Positions 51,706-61,297 of a stretch of DNA of 64,000 nt are shown one piece after another. A program made the position numbers and the translations under genes. The stretch is from an uncultured Clostridia bacterium (GTDB taxonomy: Bacteria; Bacillota; Clostridia; TANB77; CAG-465), in NCBI GenBank assembly GCA_934132895.1, contig CAKPAG010000001.1, positions 186,001 through 250,000 on the forward strand. Reading direction: 5' to 3'. Numbering within the stretch: position 1 is the stretch's first letter; every line of letters starts with the position of its first letter. The notes beneath the pieces were generated by a model that was not told the DNA's origin, made no database searches, and was given only the letters and a program-made list of their open reading frames with translations.

Positions 51706-53397
51706 TTAAATACTTTCTTTAGCTGACTTAAATCTATTTAAAGTTTCATTTTTTCCTAGAAGTTGCATTATTGCATAAATATCTGGTGAATTCTCTTTGT
51801 TTGTTATTGCAATACGTATAATTTTTGCAAAATCTGCAGTACTTCCAATATACTTGTCAGGATCTGCTTTATACATTTTCATATCAGTACAAAATCCAAT
51901 TTTTTCTGCTTGTTCTTTCATATTAGCAAACCATTCGTCTTTTGTATGATTTTCATTATAACTTTCAATATAATTTTCTAAAGATTTTTTTACAATATCT
52001 TTAGTTATTTTTTCATTAAATTCGTATATATATCCACTTTCTTTTATATTCTCTTCAAACAGTTCATTAAAGAAATAATAGAAATTTTCTTTTATATCTT
52101 CCCATTTTATTATATCTTTACGAATCTTTTTAACATTTTCTCTTTCTACTGCAAAAACTTTTCTAGAATAGTCTAAGTCTTTAGATACAACTTCATACAA
52201 AGCTTCATCATACTTTTTAGACCATACAAGTACTCTATCTAGTACTTCTTTACTACTCATACGAGATATTAATTCTTTACTTATATCATTTAATTTCATC
52301 ATATCAAGAAGAGAACCTGCAGAACTCATTTTATTTAATTTAAATTTAAACTCATCTAAAGAAGCTTCCTTATTTTTATTTCTCCACATCTCAAAATCTG
52401 AATTAAGTATTGTATATAGGTATTCTATAACAGCTTCTACTGGATATCCTGCTTTTATAAAGTACTGTACATCTGCCTCTTTATCTTTTCTTTTGCTTAA
52501 TTTTCTTTTGCTTTCTCCTTCTTTTACAAGGATAAGTGGTGCATGAACATATACAGGAGGTTCAAATCCCATAGCATTTGCAAGATCTAGGTGAATTGGA
52601 ACTGATGATATCCACTCCTCTCCTCTTACTACATGTGTTGTTCTCATAAAATGATCATCACATACATGTGCAAAGTGATAAGTTGGTAATCCATCTCCTT
52701 TAATAATTACAACATCTTGGTCATTTTCTGCTATTTCAATCTTTCCTCTTGCCCCATCTATAAATGAAGTTTTTCTTAAATGAGAACCTTGAGATCTAAA
52801 TCTTAAAATAAATTTTTCTCCAGCTTTAACTCTTTCAATAGATTCATCAATTGAAATATTTCTACATTTTGCATATATTCCATAATATCCAGGAACCACC
52901 TTGTTTTTTTCTTGGGCATCATGATTTGCTTTTAACATTTCTGGTGTACAAAAGCATGGATAAGCAAGTCCTTTTTCTACTAAATGCTTAGCACATATTC
53001 TGTATATATCTCTTCTTTTACTTTGGGTATATGGACCATAATATCCTTTTTCCTCATTTTCAGAAATAACTCCTTCATCTGGTGTAAGTCCAAATTCTTT
53101 AAGTCCTTCTGTTAAAAGTTTAACACAGCCTTCTATTTCTCTTTTTTGGTCTGTATCTTCTATTCTTACAAAATAGATTCCTTCACTTTGTTTTGCCATA
53201 ATTTTGTTTACGAGTGCCATAAACAAAGCTCCTGTGTGCAAGAACCCTGTTGGAGAAGGTGCATATCTTGTAACGCACGCATCTTTTTTTATTCTTCTTA
53301 CTGGGTATTTAACCTCTAAATCTTCTACTGTATCATGCACATCTGGGAATATATAATGTGCAAGTTCAAAACACTTTCTTTCCATTTCTTTATCCAT
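51706..53397 (-). CDS. gltX: Glutamyl-tRNA synthetase
   Basis: 563 residues. Class Ib core with APSPTGFLHTGALFMALVN (HIGH equivalent) and KRKLSKRKDKEADVQ (KMSKS equivalent), and the C-terminal anticodon-binding helical domain. Probably non-discriminating, as in most low-GC Firmicutes that use GatCAB, though that cannot be told from this window. Confidence 0.95.
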   Translation of the reverse strand: MDKEMERKCFELAHYIFPDVHDTVEDLEVKYPVRRIKKDACVTRYAPSPTGFLHTGALFMALVNKIMAKQSEGIYFVRIEDTDQKREIEGCVKLLTEGLKEFGLTPDEGVISENEEKGYYGPYTQSKRRDIYRICAKHLVEKGLAYPCFCTPEMLKANHDAQEKNKVVPGYYGIYAKCRNISIDESIERVKAGEKFILRFRSQGSHLRKTSFIDGARGKIEIAENDQDVVIIKGDGLPTYHFAHVCDDHFMRTTHVVRGEEWISSVPIHLDLANAMGFEPPVYVHAPLILVKEGESKRKLSKRKDKEADVQYFIKAGYPVEAVIEYLYTILNSDFEMWRNKNKEASLDEFKFKLNKMSSAGSLLDMMKLNDISKELISRMSSKEVLDRVLVWSKKYDEALYEVVSKDLDYSRKVFAVERENVKKIRKDIIKWEDIKENFYYFFNELFEENIKESGYIYEFNEKITKDIVKKSLENYIESYNENHTKDEWFANMKEQAEKIGFCTDMKMYKADPDKYIGSTADFAKIIRIAITNKENSPDIYAIMQLLGKNETLNRFKSAKESI

Positions 53398-53828
53398 TTT
53401 CTATCCTTGTATAATATATTAAATTTACAAAATATATTATACTCTCCTTTCTTTTATCAATTTATTAAAACTATATTTTAAGGTCATAATCGTTAATATA
53501 TTGCACTTTGCAAAATCAATCATATTTATTATCCCCAAAATATATTTGCTATACAAATAATCGCAATGTTAGTTGTTATACCTTCATCCTCATATGCAGA
53601 ATTTATCAAGACTTGTAGTCGTTGTATAAACAATATAAATACAAGGATTTAGTTTTAAAATATTCTTTTTAAATATATAAATCTCATTATAATATTTAAT
53701 ATATAAATTTACACAATTATTATATAATATTTTAGCTACATAATCAACTAAATAATTAATTTTTTGCCAAAAATAAGCTACTAAATATTTCCACTTTAGT
53801 AGCTTATTTTAATTTTCTTTCTACCAGA
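53398..53828. other. Non-coding stretch between gltX and rnj
   Basis: No gene on either strand. It holds a strong 15-bp hairpin, AAATAAGCTACTAAA (53771-53785) and TTTAGTAGCTTATTT (53795-53809), the terminator of the rnj gene on the minus strand. Otherwise AT-rich with no other structure that I can support. Confidence 0.6.
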
Positions 53829-55784
53829 TTAATTTTGGTATCTATCCATATCTACATCCATAAGTATTGGAAGTATCATAGGTTGTCTTTTGGTCTTTGA
53901 ATATACATAATGAATTAAAGTTTCTCTTAATGCAGATTTTATATTAGACCATTCTTTTATGTTTTCTCTATCGCATTTTTCAAGTTCTTTTTTAGCTATT
54001 TCTCTTATTTCCTCCATAAGATCTTCACTTTCTCTTACATATACAAATCCACGAGTAACTATATCTGGTCCTGATACAACTTTTGATGTTTTCCTATCTA
54101 AGCTTACTACAATTATAATCATACCATTTTCAGATAGAAGTTGCCTATCACGAAGTACTATATTACCTACATCACCTACTCCAAGTCCATCAACAAGAAC
54201 CATTCCAGATGGAACTTGCCCTGTAATTTCAGCACTATCATTTCCTATCTCTAATGTTCTACCATTTTCAAGTAAGAATATATCTTTTTTATCCATACCT
54301 ATGCTTACTGCAAGTTCTCCATGTTGTTTTAAAAATCTATATTCACCATGAACTGGCATAAAATATTTAGGCTTTGTAAGTGCAAGCATAAGTTTAAGTT
54401 CTTCTTGACATGCATGTCCTGATACGTGTACATCCGCAAGTTGATTATATATAATTTCAGCACCTAATTTTTCTAATTCATCAATTACTCTACCAACAGA
54501 TTTTTCATTTCCTGGTATTGGTGATGATGAAAATATTACTAAATCATCAGGAGTAATTTGAACTTTTCTATGTTCTCCTACTGACATACGAGAAAGTGCA
54601 GCCATAGGTTCTCCTTGTGAACCAGTTGTAATAATTACAAGTTGTTCTGGGTTATAATTATTAATTTTATCAATGTCAATTAAAGTTCCTTCAGGCATAG
54701 AAATATATCCTAGCTCTTGTGAAACTGTCATAACATTTAGCATACTACGTCCAACTACTGCAACTTTTCTTTTATTTTTTACTGCAGAGTTTACAATCTG
54801 TTGCATTCTATGAATATTTGAAGCAAATGTTGCAACAATAATTCTTTTATTACAATTATTAAATATCTTGTCAAACTCTCTACCTACACTACTTTCAGAC
54901 ATTGTATATCCGGGTCTTAGTACGTTAGTACTATCTGACATAAGAAGCGTTATACCTTGTCTTCCTAGTTCAGCAATTCTTTGAAAATCCATCATTTCAC
55001 CATCAATTGGTGTATAATCAATTTTAAAGTCTCCTGTATGAAATACTACACCTACTGGAGTAGTTATTGCAACTGCAACTGCATCTGCAATTGAGTGCGT
55101 CATTTTTATAAATTCTACTTTAAAATATTTTCCAAATTTAACTACGTCACGTGGTTTTACGCATTTTAATTTTGTTGTTTTATCTAAATTATGTTCAATC
55201 AATTTGTTTTTTATAAGGCCAAGTGTTAATTTAGTTCCATACACAGGCACATTTATTTTCTTTAAGAAATATGGTATTGATCCTATATGATCTTCATGAC
55301 CATGAGTAATTACTATAGCTTTTATTTTATCTTTATTTTTTTCAAGATATGTTATATCAGGAATAACTAAATCTACACCCAGCATATCATCTTCTGGAAA
55401 AGCTAAACCGCAATCTACTATTATAATTTCGTTATCGTATTCAAATACTGTTATATTTTTTCCTATTTCATTCATTCCACCAAGTGGTATTACTTTAAGT
55501 CTTGGTTTTACAAATATACTTGGTTTATTGTTTTTAACTACTACAGGCTTAGTATCAATATTTTCAAATTCTACGTCCACACTTGTTCTACTATTTAGTT
55601 TTTTCTTAGTATCTCTTACTAATCTTGAATTTTTCTTTATATCTTCATCTGTCTTAACGATTCTACTTCTAGAAGTTTTAGAAGTTCCAACAGACTTTAT
55701 ACTTCTTGTTCCTCTTGTACTTTTATTTCTTAAATCAGAAGATTTTCCTCCTGATTTTTTTATAATTTTCTTCTTTTCTTCCAT
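53829..55784 (-). CDS. rnj: Ribonuclease J
   Basis: 651 residues; a Lys/Arg/Ser-rich tail of about 95 residues precedes the conserved core (RNases J are ~555). Metallo-beta-lactamase motifs: HGHEDHIGSIPYF, FHTGDFKIDY, SDSTNVLRPGYTMSE and beta-CASP ATFASNIHRMQQIV, PVHGEYRFLK. 5'-3' exo- and endoribonuclease of mRNA decay. The basic front may add RNA or ribosome binding. Promoter at 55915-55943. Confidence 0.95.
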   Translation of the reverse strand: MEEKKKIIKKSGGKSSDLRNKSTRGTRSIKSVGTSKTSRSRIVKTDEDIKKNSRLVRDTKKKLNSRTSVDVEFENIDTKPVVVKNNKPSIFVKPRLKVIPLGGMNEIGKNITVFEYDNEIIIVDCGLAFPEDDMLGVDLVIPDITYLEKNKDKIKAIVITHGHEDHIGSIPYFLKKINVPVYGTKLTLGLIKNKLIEHNLDKTTKLKCVKPRDVVKFGKYFKVEFIKMTHSIADAVAVAITTPVGVVFHTGDFKIDYTPIDGEMMDFQRIAELGRQGITLLMSDSTNVLRPGYTMSESSVGREFDKIFNNCNKRIIVATFASNIHRMQQIVNSAVKNKRKVAVVGRSMLNVMTVSQELGYISMPEGTLIDIDKINNYNPEQLVIITTGSQGEPMAALSRMSVGEHRKVQITPDDLVIFSSSPIPGNEKSVGRVIDELEKLGAEIIYNQLADVHVSGHACQEELKLMLALTKPKYFMPVHGEYRFLKQHGELAVSIGMDKKDIFLLENGRTLEIGNDSAEITGQVPSGMVLVDGLGVGDVGNIVLRDRQLLSENGMIIIVVSLDRKTSKVVSGPDIVTRGFVYVRESEDLMEEIREIAKKELEKCDRENIKEWSNIKSALRETLIHYVYSKTKRQPMILPILMDVDMDRYQN

Positions 55785-55914
55785 TAAAAATCCCCTTTCA
55801 TTTTATATTAATATTTAATTTTCAATCTACATATTTAACCACGTTCAATAATAAAATACTTATATTTAAAATTTTATCTTTTGATTTTTACTCGTTCATA
55901 AAAACAACAAATAT

Positions 55915-55943
55915 ATTATACTACATTTTTTAGTATTTGTCAA
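55915..55943 (-). promoter_or_regulatory. rnj promoter
   Basis: Reverse strand TTGACA (55943-55938), 17-base spacer, TATAAT (55920-55915). Between rnj and the 56 kb gene (55785-56118) I see only this and the divergent promoter at 56031-56059. Confidence 0.8.
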
Positions 55944-56030
55944 ATCAACGCTATTTTTTATTATTTATCGACTTTATTTTACTAACAGCTACTTTTTGCA
56001 AAAAGCATTACATAATTTTAATTTAATGTA

Positions 56031-56059
56031 TTGATTAATCCAAATTTTTATTGTATAAT
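56031..56059 (+). promoter_or_regulatory. Promoter of the SpoIIID-like gene
   Basis: TTGATT 56031-56036, 17-base spacer, TATAAT 56054-56059. Confidence 0.7.
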
Positions 56060-56118
56060 TATTATAGAGTAATAACGGTAACCTAAATAAATAATTTTAT
56101 GGAAGGAGAAAATAAAAG

Positions 56119-56628
56119 ATGGAAAAGAACTTAGTTTTGGAAATAGTACGGAAATATATAGACGATAAGTTTTCAACTATGGAAAGTATATCAGATTCAT
56201 TCTATAGAATGGGAATTAACGTCTCAAAATCAAAAGTATCAGAAGCATTGCATTTAGCCATTACTCAAAACATAGTAAATATTGAAACGGCAAGAGCTAT
56301 TGCTACAAAAGCTATATCAAATTCTAAAAGACATTCTGGTTATGACAAAAAAATACGGCAAAAATATGAAGAACTATTTTTTATGAGAGAAGAATTTATA
56401 AAAGCTACACAAAATAATAAACAACTAGATTTTGACGATATTGAAACTACTAACATAAACGATTTTGAAGACTTACCTGAAACACGGCAGTCAAAAGATA
56501 AAAAAGATTTCTTTCTAAGTACATTTAGTTCATCTTTTGGCGATGCAGATGATTTTCCAATAGACACAACAACATCTCCAGAAGAGTTAGAAGAAAATTA
56601 CATTAAATACAGAAAAAGCCTCGAATAA
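56119..56628 (+). CDS. SpoIIID-like helix-turn-helix protein (tentative)
   Basis: 169 residues; GGAAGGAG lies 8-10 bases upstream. FSTMESISDSFYRMGINVSKSKVSEALHLAI is an HTH whose spacing resembles SpoIIID, and RAIATKAISNSKRHSGYDKKIRQKYEEL matches the SpoIIID-type C-terminal helix. The second half is acidic and unrelated. Three CGG codons (56149, 56356, 56485) are read in frame, at positions where Arg or Gln both fit. Function is inferred only. Confidence 0.6.
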   Translation: MEKNLVLEIVRKYIDDKFSTMESISDSFYRMGINVSKSKVSEALHLAITQNIVNIETARAIATKAISNSKRHSGYDKKIRQKYEELFFMREEFIKATQNNKQLDFDDIETTNINDFEDLPETRQSKDKKDFFLSTFSSSFGDADDFPIDTTTSPEELEENYIKYRKSLE

Positions 56629-56642
56629 TACGAGGCTTTTTT
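56613..56642. terminator. Bidirectional terminator before ddl
   Basis: AAAAAGCCTCG (56613-56623) and CGAGGCTTTTTT (56631-56642). Confidence 0.9.
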
Positions 56643-56658
56643 ATGTTTCAACTTTCTA

Positions 56659-57675
56659 TCACATTTTAGCATCTTCTATTAAAATATCTAAGATTTCACT
56701 ATAATTAATTCCATCATGCATAAGCATCATAGGATACATGCTAATACTAGTAAAACCTGGCATAGTGTTAACTTCATTAAAATAGATTTTTTCATTTGAT
56801 ACAAAAAAATCTATTCTGGAAAGTAAGTTGAGTCTTAATTTTTTAAATATCTTTATTGAATATTCTTTTATTTTTCCTATTAATTCTTCACTTAAATTTG
56901 CAGGAATTTGAGTATAAGAATTAGTATTTTCATATTTTGCATTAAAATCATAAAACTCATTTGCTGAAACTATTTCTCCTGGTGTAGAAGCATATATTTT
57001 ATTTTTTTCATTAATTTCAATTACAGCACATTCTATCTCTTTCCTATTATCTATGTATTTTTCTATAAGGATCTCTTTATCATATTTCAAAGCAAATTCA
57101 ATTGCATTTAATAAATCTTCTTTTTTATCTACTTTAGTAACTCCATAAGAAGACCCCTCTTTACTAGGTTTTACTATTACTGGATATTTCAACTTTTCTT
57201 CTACTTCATTTAAAATTTCAGTTATATTAAAATTATTATTTATAGCTATATAATCTACTACATCTATTCCAAGAGAAGAAACTAGCTCTTTAGATAATAT
57301 TTTATCCATTCCAATACTACTTCCAAGTACTTTGCATCCTACATAGTTTGAATGAGCCATTTCAAGTAATCCTTGAATAGCTCCATCTTCTCCATATTTT
57401 CCATGAAGCACTGGAAATATTACATCATATTTTTTTAATTCTTCCATAATATCAAGTATCTCTACTTTGTTATTTTCGTCATCTATCCATTTATTTTGTA
57501 ATACATTTTCTACAGTACCTAAATAATAATACCACTTTCCATTTTTATCTATCCCAAGCATTGTTATTTCATACTTTTCTTTATTTAGATTAGATATTAT
57601 GTTACCTGCAGATATGCAAGAAATTTCATGTTCCGATGACATAGAACCAAATATTACTAATATTTTTTCTTTCAT
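56659..57675 (-). CDS. ddl: D-alanine-D-alanine ligase
   Basis: 338 residues from MKEKIL, preferred over an upstream in-frame ATG because the G-rich ribosome binding site is close to it. ATP-grasp enzyme: GSMSSEHEISC, VLHGKYGEDGAIQG, CKVLGSSIGMDK, VIVKPSKEGSSYGV and FNEVNTMPGFTSISMYP carry substrate, ATP and metal ligands. It joins two D-Ala for peptidoglycan. It follows pcrA by about 70 bases. Confidence 0.95.
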   Translation of the reverse strand: MKEKILVIFGSMSSEHEISCISAGNIISNLNKEKYEITMLGIDKNGKWYYYLGTVENVLQNKWIDDENNKVEILDIMEELKKYDVIFPVLHGKYGEDGAIQGLLEMAHSNYVGCKVLGSSIGMDKILSKELVSSLGIDVVDYIAINNNFNITEILNEVEEKLKYPVIVKPSKEGSSYGVTKVDKKEDLLNAIEFALKYDKEILIEKYIDNRKEIECAVIEINEKNKIYASTPGEIVSANEFYDFNAKYENTNSYTQIPANLSEELIGKIKEYSIKIFKKLRLNLLSRIDFFVSNEKIYFNEVNTMPGFTSISMYPMMLMHDGINYSEILDILIEDAKM

Positions 57676-57743
57676 TACACCCATCCCCATTTATTTATAA
57701 TATACAATTTAACTTTAATATATTCCTAATTATGAAAAAAAGC

Positions 57744-60053
57744 TTAATCAATTACTTCAAGTGGAGTATATTTAGCCATTAATCTTTTAAAACCAGTTTT
57801 ATCAAACATTATATCAAGTTTAAAATCTTCTCCTTCTGGCTCTATTTTTTCTATTATACCTGTACCAAATTTTTTATGTTTTACTGTCATTCCTACAATA
57901 TATTTTTTAGTATTATCTAGATTATTTGATGAAGCTTTTTTAGTATTTCCACCAATATTACTTAAGAAACTATTAACGTCTACTCCAAAACTAGATTTTG
58001 AAGATTTAGACTTAGCTGCTGCATTAGATGCTATGCCATTATCAAAATAGTTATCTAGATTAGATATTATTCCTTGCACTCTGTTATATTCATTCTGTCT
58101 TTTATTCTTTTTCTCATTAATAGATTCTATTGTTTCTTCATCAAATAGTTCTTCTGGTATTTCTTCAATAAATCTTGAAGGGATTGCATAAGACGTAGAA
58201 CCATATAATGTTCTTCTTTCCACATTTGTAATTATTAAAGTTTGTTTTGCTCTTGTTATACCAACATAGCAAAGCCTTCTTTCTTCTTCACAAGTTTCAT
58301 CTTCATCAATTGATCTTTTTGAAGGAAATAATCCCTCTTCCATTCCAACTAAGAACACAACATTAAACTCAAGACCTTTAGCACTATGCATTGTCATTAA
58401 AGTTACAGCTTCTTGAGATTCGTCCAAGTTATCAACATCAGAGACCAATGCTATACTTTCTAAGAAATCTGCTAGTGTATTATCCACACTTTCCTTTTCA
58501 AACTCCATAGCAACACCAATAAATTCCATTAAGTTATCAAATCTATTTTCTGACTCTTGGGTCTTATCTGCATTTAACATAGCTTCATAGCCAGAATTTT
58601 TTAGTGTAAGTTTCATAATGTCTGATACTGAATATTCATCTTTTTTTATCATCAAATCATTCATCATATCTCTAAACATTATGATATTTGCAGCACTTCT
58701 TATTCCTTCTAAATTACTGCTATCTTGAATAAGTTCAAAAATTGATATATTTTTTTCCTCTGCTCTTTTTTCTAGTTTTTCTACCGCAGTATCACCTATT
58801 CCTCTTTTAGGTTCATTTATTATTCTTTTTAAGGCAATATTATCGTTTTTATTTTGAATAAGTTTTAAGTAACTTGTTAAATCTTTTATTTCTTTTCTAG
58901 CATAGAATTTTAAGCCACCAATAAGTCTATATGGTGTACCCGCACGCATAAATACTTCTTCAAGTACACGAGCCTGTGCATTAGTTCTAAAAAGTACTGC
59001 AAAATCTGAATATGACTTTTTTTCTTTTCTACATATCTCATCTATTTTATCTACAATAAATTCAACTTCTTCATATTCATTTTTTAATGTTTTGTATTGT
59101 ATCTTTTTTCCCTCTTCATTTTCAGTCCAAAGATTTTTATCTATTTTAGATTTGTTGTGTTTTATAACCTCATTTGCAGCTTTTAAAATATTTTTTGTGC
59201 TTCTATAATTTTCTTCAAGTTTAACTATTTTAGCATCTTGAAATTCCTTTTCAAAGTTTAAAATATTTGATATATCTGCCCCTCTAAAGCCATATATACT
59301 TTGTGATTCATCTCCAACTACACAAATATTTCCATGAGATGAAGAAAGAAGATTTATTAGTAAAAATTGAATTTTGTTTGTATCTTGATACTCATCTACA
59401 AGTAGATATTTGAATTTAGACTGATAATACATAAGCCTATCAGGATTTTCTAAAAATAATCTTACTGTAAGCATTATAATATCATCAAAGTCTATTGCGT
59501 TATTCTTTACTAAAGTTTTTTGGTAAATTTCATATATTTCAGCTATTTTTTCTCTTCTAAAATCTCCAATTACTGTTTCCTTATATTTTTTGTAGTCTTG
59601 CATTTTTTCTTTAGCATGACTAATTTCATATTTTACCAAAGAAACAGGATACTGCTTATCATCTACATTTAATTTTTTTAACACTTCTTTTATTACTTTT
59701 TCTTTATCTAATTCATCAAAAATATTAAAGTCCTTTGAATACCCTAGATATTCAATCTCTCTTTTTAAAATTCTTACGCAAACTGAGTGAAAGGTTCCAA
59801 GCCACACATCATTTGCATCTTCTCCAATCAAATTAATTGCTCTTTCTTTCATCTCCTTAGCCGCTTTGTTAGTAAATGTTATAGCTAAGATCTCCCAAGG
59901 TTTAACTACCTTTTTCTCTAGCAAATATGCTATTTTATATGTCAAAACTCTTGTTTTTCCTGAACCTGCACCAGCCAAAATTAAAAGTGGTCCGTCAAGA
60001 TAGGTAACAGCCTCTTTTTGTTTATCATTTAAATCATTTAATAATTCTTCCAT
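57744..60053 (-). CDS. pcrA: ATP-dependent DNA helicase PcrA/UvrD
   Basis: 769 residues. Superfamily 1 helicase: LAGAGSGKTRVLTYK (Q-motif and Walker A, near residue 27), AITFTNKAAKEMKER, VDEYQDTN (Walker B), VGDESQSIYGFRGAD, LEENYRSTKNIL, VTLMTMHSAKGLEFNVVF and YVGITRAKQTL. The C-terminus ends with the PcrA-type Tudor-like YIVGMTVKHKKFGTGII region. DNA repair and replication restart. Confidence 0.97.
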   Translation of the reverse strand: MEELLNDLNDKQKEAVTYLDGPLLILAGAGSGKTRVLTYKIAYLLEKKVVKPWEILAITFTNKAAKEMKERAINLIGEDANDVWLGTFHSVCVRILKREIEYLGYSKDFNIFDELDKEKVIKEVLKKLNVDDKQYPVSLVKYEISHAKEKMQDYKKYKETVIGDFRREKIAEIYEIYQKTLVKNNAIDFDDIIMLTVRLFLENPDRLMYYQSKFKYLLVDEYQDTNKIQFLLINLLSSSHGNICVVGDESQSIYGFRGADISNILNFEKEFQDAKIVKLEENYRSTKNILKAANEVIKHNKSKIDKNLWTENEEGKKIQYKTLKNEYEEVEFIVDKIDEICRKEKKSYSDFAVLFRTNAQARVLEEVFMRAGTPYRLIGGLKFYARKEIKDLTSYLKLIQNKNDNIALKRIINEPKRGIGDTAVEKLEKRAEEKNISIFELIQDSSNLEGIRSAANIIMFRDMMNDLMIKKDEYSVSDIMKLTLKNSGYEAMLNADKTQESENRFDNLMEFIGVAMEFEKESVDNTLADFLESIALVSDVDNLDESQEAVTLMTMHSAKGLEFNVVFLVGMEEGLFPSKRSIDEDETCEEERRLCYVGITRAKQTLIITNVERRTLYGSTSYAIPSRFIEEIPEELFDEETIESINEKKNKRQNEYNRVQGIISNLDNYFDNGIASNAAAKSKSSKSSFGVDVNSFLSNIGGNTKKASSNNLDNTKKYIVGMTVKHKKFGTGIIEKIEPEGEDFKLDIMFDKTGFKRLMAKYTPLEVID

Positions 60054-60207
60054 AACTACATCCTCTCTATTTAAATCGTATAAGCCTGTATAAAACTCAT
60101 GTTCGTATTGATCCTCTTTATTATACCAAATTGTAATAATAATAGCAAGAAATTTATACTATTTTTACAAGTAAAAATTTGTATATAAATCTAACTCAAC
60201 AAAAGAA

Positions 60208-60248
60208 AAAATACCTTATGTTATCTATTATACACATAAGATATTTTA
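60208..60248 (-). terminator. Terminator of the 60.3 kb gene
   Basis: AAAATA-CTTATGT and ACATAAG-TATTTT with one mismatch, just past the stop at 60277. Confidence 0.7.
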
Positions 60249-60276
60249 TTAAGTTGAATATATAAACCATATTAAT

Positions 60277-61053
60277 TTACACTTCAATTACTCCACCATA
60301 ATCTATTAAATCTAAATCTTTAAAATCTATAATTTTTAAATCTTTTTTAAGTATAAATTCTCGTATTTTATTACTATTTTTAAAATAATTTAAATCACCA
60401 AATATAACTACGTTTTTTCCTATCTTTGAAATTGTTCCTCCTATAAATCCTTTCATACTAGAATATGTTCCACTTTCATTTAGAAGATTTATTTTATTTT
60501 CTCTTTCTATTTCTAATACTTCTATGTTATTTTTTCTTAAAACTTCTGCTATTTTTTTATCTTCTACTATAGCACTATTTTCATCTATAACAGCTATAGC
60601 ACAATTAGAATATCCCTGAGAAATATTTATTTTATTTAAATCTTCTTTTTTTATTAATTCTTGTATATTTTCATCTGTATATTTAAAATTATGAATTGCA
60701 TTTTTTCCAATAAAACATACATTATATGCTATATCTAATGGATATTTTTTATCTACTAAAGATTTACCACAAACTATCTTTTCTTTTACCTTACCCAAAA
60801 AATCTTCATGTTCTTCTTTTAAGAACTTATACAAAGTTGGTTCTATTACAAGTTTGCCATTAACATTCGCTATAAATATATCCGTATGAGATGATATTTC
60901 CTCATACACTCGTGTGCTTTTAGGTATAAGTACCAGTTCATAACCAAGATTTTTAAGAGTTTCTTTTTCTACATTTCTCATTCTACTATCTATAAATAAA
61001 TATTTTGTGAGTGTTTTTTCTTTTAAATTTTTTACTTTCATGTTATATACCAT
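60277..61053 (-). CDS. DUF6873-family (GME-fold) protein
   Basis: 258 residues; AAGGAG 6 bases upstream of ATG. Segments FIDSRMRNVEKETLKNLGYELVLIPK, SSHTDIFIANV, QGYSNCAIAVIDENSAI and GFIGGTISKIGKNVVIFGDLNYF match the DUF6873 group, distantly like agmatine/arginine deiminase pentein folds, with a Cys near residue 150. The biochemical role is not known. Monocistronic. Confidence 0.65.
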   Translation of the reverse strand: MVYNMKVKNLKEKTLTKYLFIDSRMRNVEKETLKNLGYELVLIPKSTRVYEEISSHTDIFIANVNGKLVIEPTLYKFLKEEHEDFLGKVKEKIVCGKSLVDKKYPLDIAYNVCFIGKNAIHNFKYTDENIQELIKKEDLNKINISQGYSNCAIAVIDENSAIVEDKKIAEVLRKNNIEVLEIERENKINLLNESGTYSSMKGFIGGTISKIGKNVVIFGDLNYFKNSNKIREFILKKDLKIIDFKDLDLIDYGGVIEV

Positions 61054-61124
61054 TTTTAACTCCTTGAATATTATATAATTTCATGATATTATTATATTAG
61101 TTTAATTATATAGGAGGTTTATTT

Positions 61125-61268
61125 ATGGGAAGAGGAAAATATGATACCTGCGAAAATTGTATCCACGGAAGTGAGAACCGTGATGAAACTTATCGTTGCA
61201 GACTAGACAAAAGTGATAATGATAAAGATTTTTGGTGCAAACATCACAAAAGAGAAGATGAAGATTAA
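61125..61268 (+). CDS. 47-residue Cys-rich zinc-binding miniprotein
   Basis: AGGAGG lies 6-8 bases before ATG 61125. The protein has Cys at positions 9, 12, 25, 38 with His at 14, 40, 41 (pattern TCENCIHG, RCRLD, FWCKHHK), a probable zinc ribbon, and is highly charged. It lies between two minus-strand genes with its own strong terminator, so it is transl. as a separate unit. No family recognised. Confidence 0.7.
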   Translation: MGRGKYDTCENCIHGSENRDETYRCRLDKSDNDKDFWCKHHKREDED

Positions 61269-61270
61269 TT

Positions 61271-61297
61271 AAAGCAGTGTAATCCACTGCTTTTTTT
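61271..61297. terminator. Terminator between the miniprotein and corA
   Basis: AAGCAGTG (61272-61279) and CACTGCTT (61285-61292) followed by T-run; on the other strand it starts at the corA stop. Confidence 0.85.
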
